6,276 nt of DNA. Origin: Spirochaetales bacterium. GTDB lineage: Bacteria; Spirochaetota; Spirochaetia; Sphaerochaetales; Sphaerochaetaceae. The translations under genes were made by a program, and so were the position numbers. Positions 1 through 5,026 of this stretch are shown here, one piece after another. The stretch lies in the NCBI GenBank assembly GCA_022771185.1, contig JALFCJ010000165.1, positions 1 to 6,276 of the forward strand, in the 5' to 3' direction. Every line of letters starts with the position of its first letter. Position 1 is the stretch's first letter. Below the pieces are notes generated by a model that worked only from the letters and a program-made list of their open reading frames with translations, was not told the DNA's origin and ran no database searches.

Positions 1-612
1 ATGCTCTGTACTCTCTTTTATCTTGTAGCAGGTCAGCAAGATGTAGTATCCGCTTGGCCTGTGTATAAGACGTGCATTTGACATCTCCCATGAAGGATTG
101 ATCTGCTCAATGCCAAAGACCTTGAAAGGCTTTTTGAAACCGGAAACCCTTATAAGCCCTTTCCTGTTATCTTTCACTTCATGGGTATTCCCATATTGAT
201 TGAGCTCAATAGAGTTATATTCACTCTTGAATTTCAGCCTGCCTGTCTTTCTGCCTTTTGCTTTGGCTTCCTTCAACCCTTTCATGCTATAGATGAGATT
301 CTTATAGACGCTCTGAATGAACTTTGCAGGAAGCCCAAGATTGCGCTCAACTTTGTTGCTGTCTTTATCAAGGGAGAATATATCTCTTGTTCTGGTGTCA
401 AAGCTCATCAGTTCTTCCTTCTCAAGTGAGAGGAGGTAGTTATACAGCCACTTACATTCTGTGAATGTCAGTTGTAGCTTATCATAATCAGATTTGCTAA
501 GTTTTTGAGTTTTTATCTTCAACTCAACGCAGACAGGGACCTGAGATCTTCTTCTATCTCTGGTCTGTTTTAGAGTTATCTTTATGGCTTCATTCTTTAC
601 CTGTCTGTCCAT
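1..612 (-). CDS. tnpB: TnpB-like RNA-guided nuclease, N-terminal part
   Basis: The visible part is the first 204 codons, open to the left edge of the window. TnpB proteins of IS200/IS605-type elements are RNA-guided DNA nucleases. This part matches the N-terminal (wedge and helical) half of the family: a helical block CKWLYNYLL (residues 53-61), LPAKFIQSVYKNL (94-106), a basic GRKTGRLKFKS stretch (120-130) followed by NSIELNQYG, and the strand ARLIHRPSGYYILLTCY (180-196) that normally comes just before the first RuvC aspartate. The catalytic RuvC residues and zinc ribbon lie outside the window, so activity cannot be judged. The start is forced: an in-frame TAA lies at 616-618 and the next in-frame ATG is this one. 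There is no Shine-Dalgarno sequence. No TnpA is seen. The family call is firm; whether the element is intact is unknown. Confidence 0.85.
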   Translation of the reverse strand, partial: MDRQVKNEAIKITLKQTRDRRRSQVPVCVELKIKTQKLSKSDYDKLQLTFTECKWLYNYLLSLEKEELMSFDTRTRDIFSLDKDSNKVERNLGLPAKFIQSVYKNLIYSMKGLKEAKAKGRKTGRLKFKSEYNSIELNQYGNTHEVKDNRKGLIRVSGFKKPFKVFGIEQINPSWEMSNARLIHRPSGYYILLTCYKIKESTEH

Positions 613-617
613 GATTT

Positions 618-646
618 ATCATAGCATTTATAACGATTTGTAACAA
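618..646 (-). promoter_or_regulatory. Extended -10 promoter of the tnpB-like gene
   Basis: On the minus strand there is a -35 TTGTTA (646-641), a spacer of exactly 17 bases, and a -10 TATGAT (623-618) preceded by TGC, the extended -10 signature. The -10 ends five bases before the ATG, so the transcript would begin at or next to the start codon and be leaderless. The promoter overlaps the last codons of the upstream 333-residue gene. This is a motif-based prediction. Confidence 0.55.
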
Positions 647-1629
647 TTGGGGTATTCATCTTTCAGCCTTGCATCCTCCACCTTGAAAGGTGGAAGCTTT
701 ACGGCTGTTTTTCTGTAAAAAGAGTAGACATCTATTTCAGAGAGTACTTTGTCCGTGTTTTTCTTGTCTTTGTAATCAAGGATGAAGTTCTTGTTTTTGT
801 CATGGTGCTCCAGCTTCACTATTCCATCTTTTCTATTTACCTCGAACTTCTCCAGTATCTCTTCCTCTTTATCGAGAGAGAGTCGGGAATAATAAAGAGA
901 AAGACTGACAACTTCGTCCTTTTGATCCAATTCTTCTATTCCAAGTGCCTTTGGGATGTATGGAATAGAGAAAGAAGAGTAGAAAGGAAAAAAGGAACTA
1001 TTTCCAACATAATTGAAGTCATTGCCCTTTTTGTCCCTTATTTTTATTAGCCAGGTATAATCGTCAAGAGTGTAGTTGTCTGAAGTATTTTTAAAGGCCT
1101 TCTCCAGTTTTGAGATTACACTTTTTCTATCTTTCTCTTTGTAGTCGAATTCAAAGAAAATAGAGAAAGGGTAGGAAGCGAAGCCCACATAGTCGTCAAA
1201 GATTTTGACAGCTATTGGCACTAAGAATTCGTTCTGTATTTCTGTTTCGTTTCTTTTGTCATCCTGGGGAGATAGGATGAATAAGACTGCTTTATCTATG
1301 TCGCCTTCAAAGATATGGTCGTCTTCACTTTTTTCAAGTATTTCCACAATTCTCTCCAGAATAAGAGGAAGCCTCCATTTTCTCTTTGGTTTCGCTTCAT
1401 TTAAGAAAGAATTAAGAAGAAAATAGAGTTCTTTTTCATCTGTAAGTGATGATAGAAATAGAGAGTACTCGTTTCTTGTTATATAAGAATCATCGGCTAT
1501 GTTTATATCTCTTGGTGTGACGTTGCCGATTAAAGTCAATGCTTCGTTTTTTATGTCCTCTCCCATCTTAGCCTTCAATAGAAGGGTGGCAAAGTACTCC
1601 CTAAGATTCAATTCTCTTTCATCTTCCAT
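628..1629 (-). CDS. Unrecognised 333-residue soluble protein
   Basis: I do not recognise this protein. It is highly charged, rich in Lys, Glu and Asp, with no signal peptide and no membrane segment. The N-terminal 100 residues look mostly helical (LREYFATLLLKAK, then LPLILERIVEILEK at 88-100). The middle has aromatic, probably beta-rich stretches (FASYPFSIFFEFDY at 150-163; SSFFPFYSSFSIPYIP at 211-226). No catalytic motif, Walker box, zinc pair or helix-turn-helix is evident. The ATG at 1629 has no Shine-Dalgarno sequence; a -10-like TATATT ends six bases before it. The gene ends 15 bases before the tnpB-like ATG and carries that gene's promoter in its 3' end. It could be a passenger of the TnpB element or a host gene next to the insertion. 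The long open frame and clean stop support a real gene. Confidence 0.7.
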   Translation of the reverse strand: MEDERELNLREYFATLLLKAKMGEDIKNEALTLIGNVTPRDINIADDSYITRNEYSLFLSSLTDEKELYFLLNSFLNEAKPKRKWRLPLILERIVEILEKSEDDHIFEGDIDKAVLFILSPQDDKRNETEIQNEFLVPIAVKIFDDYVGFASYPFSIFFEFDYKEKDRKSVISKLEKAFKNTSDNYTLDDYTWLIKIRDKKGNDFNYVGNSSFFPFYSSFSIPYIPKALGIEELDQKDEVVSLSLYYSRLSLDKEEEILEKFEVNRKDGIVKLEHHDKNKNFILDYKDKKNTDKVLSEIDVYSFYRKTAVKLPPFKVEDARLKDEYPNCYKSL

Positions 1630-1635
1630 GGAATT

Positions 1636-1665
1636 AATATAGCGTATTTCGGGAAAGAAAGTGAA
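1636..1665 (-). promoter_or_regulatory. Candidate promoter of the 333-residue gene
   Basis: On the minus strand TATATT (1641-1636) is a good -10, with a weak -35 TTCACT (1665-1660) 18 bases upstream. Six bases separate the -10 from the ATG, which puts the expected transcription start on the A of the start codon. With no ribosome binding site present, this suggests a leaderless transcript. The weak -35 limits confidence. Confidence 0.4.
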
Positions 1666-1856
1666 AAATAGTGCAATTGTGTTTTAAATGTTTGGAAAAA
1701 AACATAGAAAAGCAAAAATGGACAATTTTTGAAAAAAAAGATTTAATCCATCAATTTTGAGGTTATTCACTTTTTCTGAAAAGAATTACGTTTTTGCAAA
1801 AACTTCAATTTTGATACTGATAAAACATGGTGAAGCATAAAATTACAAAAGTCATA
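1666..1856. other. AT-rich intergenic stretch with short repeats, no gene
   Basis: This lies between two divergent genes and holds no coding sequence I can support; the minus-strand frame that enters it from the ammonium transporter gene is a shadow. It contains the decamer TCAATTTTGA twice (1751-1760 and 1805-1814, 54 bases apart) and a perfect 14-base palindrome GTTTTTGCAAAAAC (1790-1803) just before the second copy. Long A and T runs elsewhere suggest curved DNA. These could be regulator sites for either divergent gene, but chance is plausible in such AT-rich sequence. Confidence 0.3.
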
Positions 1857-1885
1857 TTGACATAAAATGCTAAATTATGGTAATC
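1857..1885 (+). promoter_or_regulatory. Candidate promoter of the ammonium transporter gene
   Basis: A perfect -35 TTGACA lies at 1857-1862. The -10 is poor: GGTAAT (1879-1884) at a 16-base spacing or GTAATC (1880-1885) at 17. A start near 1891 would put the terminator hairpin at the very 5' end of the message. No sigma-54 (GG-N10-GC) element is visible, although nitrogen genes often have one. Another start further upstream is possible. Confidence 0.35.
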
Positions 1886-1894
1886 AAAGTCCAA

Positions 1895-1947
1895 GGCAAA
1901 GGCGCTGAATCGAAAATGGTTTGGCGCCTTTGTCTTTTTTATTTTTT
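1895..1947 (+). terminator. Intrinsic terminator in the amt leader (possible attenuator)
   Basis: The arms 1895-1905 (GGCAAAGGCGC) and 1924-1934 (GCGCCTTTGTC) form an 11-base-pair stem with one G-U pair. The 18-base interior can add about six weaker pairs (1906-1911 with 1918-1923). Directly after the stem come six Ts, one A and six more Ts (1935-1947). This is a textbook rho-independent terminator. No plus-strand gene ends upstream of it, and the transporter's ribosome binding site starts on the next base (1948). It therefore probably acts as a conditional terminator of the amt transcript, or ends a short unannotated RNA. No competing antiterminator pairing is obvious. Confidence 0.8.
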
Positions 1948-1958
1948 GGAGGACATAT

Positions 1959-3698
1959 ATGGAAGAAATCTTGAGTGCTATTTCGAGTGAAGTCTTCAGC
2001 GTTTGGTTCTTGATCGGTGCAGCTTTGGTGTTCTGGATGCAGGCTGGTTTCGCAATGTGCGAGGCTGGTTTCACAAGAGCAAAGAATACAGGAAACATCT
2101 TGATGAAGAATCTGATGGATTTCTGTATCGGAACTGTAATGTTCGTCTTAATCGGTTTCAGCCTATTCTTAGGTGAAGACTGGCTGGGAATACTTGGTAA
2201 GCCAGGTTTTGACATTATTACGAACTATCAGAACTTCGATTACTCAAACTTCGTGTTCAACTTGGTATTCTGTGCTACAACTGCAACTATCGTATCGGGA
2301 GCGATGGCTGAAAGAACAAGATTCATCTCCTATTGTGTCTACTCTGCAGTTATTTCAGCTGTCATCTACCCAATCGAAGCTCACTGGACTTGGGGCGGCG
2401 GTTGGCTAAGTGCCATTGGTTTCCACGACTTTGCAGGTTCTAACTGTATTCATATGGTGGGTGGTATCTGCGCTCTCGTCGGAGCCTTTATGTTGGGGCC
2501 AAGAATCGGAAAGTTTGTTAGAGATGAAAAGGGAAAGGTTGTAAAAGTAAATGCATTCCCTGGCCACAACCTTCCAATAGCCTGTTTAGGTGTATTTATC
2601 CTATGGCTCGGTTGGTATGGATTCAATGGCGCAGCTTGTACAAGTGTGGATCAGCTTGGTTCCGTATTCTTGACGACTACAATCGCTCCATCTGTTGCAA
2701 CATGTGTCTGTATGATTTTCACATGGGTCAAGTATGGAAAACCGGATGTATCTATGTGTCTTAATGCTTCCCTGGCAGGTCTTGTGGCCATCACAGCTCC
2801 TTGTGACGTAACAGATGCTCTCGGCGCGACAATAATCGGTGTTGTGGCAGGTTTCTTGGTAGTATTCGGTGTGTGGTTCTGTGATAACAAGCTCCACGTA
2901 GACGATCCAGTCGGTGCTGTTGCAGTCCATATGTTCAATGGTATTTGGGGAACACTTGCGGTAGGCCTTTTTGCAACTCCTACTGCTCCTGGTTCAACTC
3001 TGACAGGTCTCTTCTATGGTGGCGGATTCTCTCTTTTGGGTATCCAGATTTTGGGATGTCTTACAACAGCTCTTTGGACAGTTGTAACAATATTCATAAC
3101 ATTTAAGGTCATAGACAAAATCTTTGGTCTCAGAGTAAGTGAAGAAGAGGAGATTATTGGCCTTGATGCTACAGAGCATGGTCTCACATCTGCATATGCA
3201 GGCTTCTCTATCATGGATATCTCCAACACTATGACTATGAACGTGAATGAGAACACAAGTCTTGGAGTGGAGGATTATGACAAGGCTTCCGAAGCTCTAA
3301 GAAGTGCAGCTGTAAGTACAGTTAATACAACACATACAGATACAGGTATGTACAAGGTGTCGATTGTATGTAAGCTCTCTCGTTACGATATGCTTAAGAA
3401 GGCTATGAACGATTTGGGTGTAACAGGAATGACAGTTACACAGGTAATGGGCTGTGGAGTACAGAAGGGCGCAGGCGAGTGGTATAGAGGAGTCGAGATG
3501 GATGCTACACTGCTACCGAAGGTAATGGTTGATGTAGTTGTAAGTAAGATTCCTGTAGATGCAGTCATCGCTGCAGCCAAAAAGGCCCTATACACAGGCC
3601 ACATCGGAGACGGCAAGATCTTCGTCTATAGCGTAGATAGAGTCGTGAAGGTGAGAACCGGGGAAGAGAACTATATGGCGCTTCAGGATGTGGAGTGA
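1959..3698 (+). CDS. amtB: Ammonium transporter with fused C-terminal PII domain
   Basis: This is a membrane channel of the Amt/MEP/Rh family (residues 1-390, about 11 helices) joined through a 70-residue linker to a full nitrogen-regulatory PII domain (464-576). The channel shows the conserved NTG (43-45), AMAERTRF (115-122), WGGGWL (145-150), DFAG (157-160) and twin pore histidines H165 and H324. F104 and F222 match the E. coli gate phenylalanines; the position of E. coli Ser219 is Ala226. The PII part aligns with E. coli GlnK without gaps (offset 463): K472, T492, Q502, K553 and R566 match nucleotide-site positions, and TGHIGDGKIFVYSV is the C-terminal signature. Arg510 matches GlnK Arg47, which plugs AmtB; Met514 replaces the uridylylated Tyr51. 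So a self-blocking channel set by nucleotides and 2-oxoglutarate rather than by uridylylation is inferred. The start has GGAGGA six bases upstream. Confidence 0.95.
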   Translation: MEEILSAISSEVFSVWFLIGAALVFWMQAGFAMCEAGFTRAKNTGNILMKNLMDFCIGTVMFVLIGFSLFLGEDWLGILGKPGFDIITNYQNFDYSNFVFNLVFCATTATIVSGAMAERTRFISYCVYSAVISAVIYPIEAHWTWGGGWLSAIGFHDFAGSNCIHMVGGICALVGAFMLGPRIGKFVRDEKGKVVKVNAFPGHNLPIACLGVFILWLGWYGFNGAACTSVDQLGSVFLTTTIAPSVATCVCMIFTWVKYGKPDVSMCLNASLAGLVAITAPCDVTDALGATIIGVVAGFLVVFGVWFCDNKLHVDDPVGAVAVHMFNGIWGTLAVGLFATPTAPGSTLTGLFYGGGFSLLGIQILGCLTTALWTVVTIFITFKVIDKIFGLRVSEEEEIIGLDATEHGLTSAYAGFSIMDISNTMTMNVNENTSLGVEDYDKASEALRSAAVSTVNTTHTDTGMYKVSIVCKLSRYDMLKKAMNDLGVTGMTVTQVMGCGVQKGAGEWYRGVEMDATLLPKVMVDVVVSKIPVDAVIAAAKKALYTGHIGDGKIFVYSVDRVVKVRTGEENYMALQDVE

Positions 3699-3720
3699 TT
3701 GTACACAGTTAAGAATGATT

Positions 3721-3753
3721 ATGGTAGAAGGGAGATTTTCTCCCTTCTGCCAT
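3721..3753. terminator. Hairpin after the ammonium transporter gene
   Basis: A perfect 15-base-pair stem (3721-3735 with 3739-3753) closes a TTT loop, 22 bases after the transporter stop codon. The sequence after it on the plus strand (ATTAATG) is not a proper U tract, so it may be a weak terminator, a mRNA 3'-end stabiliser, or a terminator for both directions. The stop codon of the decayed minus-strand receiver fragment shares base 3753 with it. Confidence 0.6.
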
Positions 3754-3869
3754 TAATGAAGGTATAGGTTAAGTATATTCTTCATCTTTTCATATTCTAC
3801 AGGCTTTGAGAGGATATCATTAGAGCCGGCTAGAATGAATTCTTTTCTAGTTTCCTCTTCTGTGTCTCT
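3753..3869 (-). pseudogene. Remnant of a response-regulator receiver domain
   Basis: A minus-strand frame of 38 codons between two stops (TAG at 3872-3870, TAA at 3755-3753) contains ETRKEFILAGSNDILSKP followed by VEYEKMKNIL. This is the C-terminal end of a CheY-like receiver domain: helix 4, the Gly-x-x-D-x-L strand, the conserved Lys-Pro pair, and helix 5, as in hybrid kinases and their response regulators. The phospho-accepting aspartate and all earlier parts are absent. Upstream, PYIV in another frame, ended by a TAA, may be the preceding strand. There is no start codon at the right place. I read it as the decayed 3' end of a signalling gene. Confidence 0.55.
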
Positions 3870-3965
3870 CTATTTAGACTATATATGGAAAACGAAATAT
3901 ATTCATCAATAAAAGAATTAGTGTTCTGAAAAATAAGAAAAGTTTTTCACTTTATCCTTTTTTTG

Positions 3966-3994
3966 TTGACAGTTTCTGTGTGCTTATGTATTTT
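3966..3994 (+). promoter_or_regulatory. Promoter of the four-helix membrane protein gene
   Basis: A perfect -35 TTGACA (3966-3971), a spacer of exactly 17 bases, and a -10 TATTTT (3989-3994, four of six consensus bases) predict transcription from about position 4001, giving a leader of about 29 bases. The gene's ribosome binding site AAGGT lies at 4021-4025. Confidence 0.6.
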
Positions 3995-4010
3995 GAACGT
4001 ACATTCAAAA
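3991..4010. promoter_or_regulatory. Dyad operator candidate over the transcription start
   Basis: TTTTGAACGTACATTCAAAA is a 7+7 inverted repeat with a 6-base centre that covers the end of the -10 and the predicted start site. A dimeric repressor bound here would block RNA polymerase. The GAAC...TTC arms resemble sites used by TetR-type repressors, but no regulator gene is in the window and its identity is unknown. Confidence 0.45.
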
Positions 4011-4029
4011 TAATAAGAAGAAGGTAAAT

Positions 4030-4560
4030 ATGGACCATTTGAAAACAATACAGACAATAATGAAAGTCTTGAGGATTCTTACAAAAGTCGCATTTATTGC
4101 ATGTATAGTCGGAGGCTCTTTGTGCTTGCTCGGTCTTTTGATGCTATTTCTTGCAGATGGACTAGGATTGATGGATGAAGCTGTTGCTGTGGGCATGATT
4201 ACACCTAAAGACACATCAATTACAGTTGCATATTGCGCTGTTATTGTTGGAATTTGTCAGACACTATCTGGTGCCCTTATTTCTCACAGATGGAACCGCT
4301 ACTATACTATGGAGGAAGCAGACGGTACTCCTTTCTCTGAAGAGAGCGGAAAGTTCATGTTCTCTGCAGCTATCTATGAATTGATCATAGGCTTTGTTGC
4401 ATTCCTTGTCTCAACAATAATAGTCGCTGTCTTTGAAGCTACAAATGCAAATTTCAACTTCTCTCATGACGTGAAGTTTTCTTTCGATGCAGCGACAGTT
4501 CTCTTTACTATGTTCCTTTCCATTGTATTCAGGTATGGTGCTGCAGTAAAAAAGGATTGA
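4030..4560 (+). CDS. Small four-helix membrane protein of unknown function
   Basis: The 176-residue protein has four predicted membrane helices (about 20-42, 63-85, 109-136 and 153-171), a basic N-terminal segment, and a loop ADGTPFSEESGKF (97-109) between helices 2 and 3. A DGTPF-x-EE loop between helix pairs is something I recall from uncharacterised small membrane proteins of anaerobes, some grouped near DUF2975; this is a resemblance, not an assignment. The short basic tail AAVKKD is cytoplasmic by charge. The start follows AAGGT with a 4-base gap. It is transcribed alone from a promoter with a dyad operator, so it is probably repressor-controlled, and it converges on the decarboxylase operon. 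The coding call is safe; the function is unknown. Confidence 0.8.
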   Translation: MDHLKTIQTIMKVLRILTKVAFIACIVGGSLCLLGLLMLFLADGLGLMDEAVAVGMITPKDTSITVAYCAVIVGICQTLSGALISHRWNRYYTMEEADGTPFSEESGKFMFSAAIYELIIGFVAFLVSTIIVAVFEATNANFNFSHDVKFSFDAATVLFTMFLSIVFRYGAAVKKD

Positions 4561-4561
4561 C

Positions 4562-4588
4562 GAAAGGGGAGGCGATGCCTCCTCTTTC
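4562..4588. terminator. Shared terminator hairpin between convergent genes
   Basis: The stem 4562-4573 with 4577-4588 (12 base pairs, one G-U, loop GAT) begins one base after the stop of the four-helix protein gene. On the plus strand it is followed after a gap by CTTTTTT (4612 region), on the minus strand by CCTTTTTT about eight bases on. It can end transcription from both sides. Its right arm overlaps the TGA stop (4589-4587) of the minus-strand gamma-subunit gene. Confidence 0.7.
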
Positions 4589-4703
4589 ACTTCCTTCCTA
4601 TCTTTTTTACAATCACCAGTACGCTGAATATAGCAAGCATAGTCAAGAATAAATATCCTAGGGCGCTGAAACTAACTTTAATCGCTTCTATTACTGTATT
4701 CAT
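4587..4703 (-). CDS. Small gamma-like subunit of sodium-pumping decarboxylase
   Basis: This 38-residue gene starts ATG at 4703 and ends TGA at 4587. It codes for a single membrane helix (about residues 12-32, SALGYLFLTMLAIFSVLVIV) ending in the basic tail KKIGRK. OadG-type gamma subunits of sodium-translocating decarboxylases are small one-helix proteins that anchor the alpha subunit to the beta subunit, and this topology and position downstream of beta fit. It is shorter than typical OadG and lacks the usual long Pro/Ala-rich C-terminal tail. It has a good ribosome binding site, GAGGT (4712-4708), that overlaps the TGA stop of the preceding gene, so translation is probably coupled. The assignment rests on context and topology more than on sequence. 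Confidence 0.65.
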   Translation of the reverse strand: MNTVIEAIKVSFSALGYLFLTMLAIFSVLVIVKKIGRK

Positions 4704-4710
4704 ATTGACC

Positions 4711-5010
4711 TCATTTTAATAGTGAAAGAAGAATTCCACCTGCCATGACAGACCCTATCTGTCCTGCAACATTTGCTCCCAGCGCAAATGGAAGAAGGTG
4801 GTTTTGTTTGTCACTCTCGATTCCTACTTTTTCAACGACTCTTGAGCTCATTGGAAATGCAGATAACCCTGCGCCTCCTATGAGTGGATTCACTTTCTTA
4901 TCTTTAGGAAGGAAAAGATTAGCTACCTTGATAAACACTACTCCTGATACTGTTCCCAAAACAAAGGCCATGATAAAGAAGGCCATAATCATTATTGTCT
5001 CTTTTCTCAT
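4711..5010 (-). CDS. Sodium-pumping decarboxylase beta subunit, C-terminal part
   Basis: The 99-residue product matches the C-terminal quarter of OadB/GcdB-type beta subunits: a membrane helix (6-28), NPLIGGAGLSAFPMSSRVVEK (41-61; intact homologues have NPLIG-A-G-SA-P-AARVVQK), and GANVAGQIGSVMAGGILL (78-95), the conserved block that lines the sodium path in the family. It is in the same frame as the upstream N-terminal part, separated only by TGA and three codons. Aligned with an intact family member, the stop replaces a single residue, so nothing is missing. It has its own start (ATG 5010-5008) after GAGGTGA. It may be a separately made half that assembles with the N-terminal half, the product of a nonsense mutation with restart, or the readthrough end of one 361-codon gene. 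Confidence 0.8.
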   Translation of the reverse strand: MRKETIMIMAFFIMAFVLGTVSGVVFIKVANLFLPKDKKVNPLIGGAGLSAFPMSSRVVEKVGIESDKQNHLLPFALGANVAGQIGSVMAGGILLSLLK

Positions 5011-5019
5011 TATAATATC

Positions 5020-5026
5020 TCACCTC
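5020..5026 (-). promoter_or_regulatory. Ribosome binding site containing the beta-N stop codon
   Basis: GAGGTGA (5026-5020) is a seven-base match to the complement of the 16S rRNA 3' end, and its last three bases are the TGA stop of the N-terminal part. Nine bases separate it from the ATG of the C-terminal part. A ribosome finishing the first part would be positioned to restart on the second. Confidence 0.6.

Noticed and set aside
181..429. Plus-strand 82-residue open frame
   Set aside because: It lies wholly opposite the tnpB-like gene, whose protein matches a known family; this frame has no ribosome binding site and no recognisable sequence.
1699..1720. Hairpin AAAAAT-GGACA-ATTTTT near 1706-1722
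   Set aside because: Six A-T pairs only, with no U tract; expected by chance in sequence this AT-rich.
1895..1934. ANTAR antitermination element or glutamine riboswitch before amt
   Set aside because: The inner loop reads GAAAAU, not the A-x-x-G-x-x hexaloop of ANTAR targets, and there is no second small hairpin upstream. No known glutamine-aptamer fold could be recognised by eye.
1921..1938. Sigma-54 promoter from the TTGGCGC stretch
   Set aside because: The required GC ten bases after the GG is TT here, and the stretch is the 3' arm of the terminator stem.
1805..2215. Minus-strand 136-residue open frame over the amt start
   Set aside because: It covers the amt leader and its first codons, is a low-complexity translation, and shows no start signal. 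It is a shadow of the transporter gene.
5020..5022. TGA read as tryptophan or selenocysteine in the beta subunit
   Set aside because: TGA ends several other genes here and TGG is used for tryptophan, so the code is not changed. No GC-rich SECIS-like hairpin follows the TGA. Readthrough at low level remains possible.
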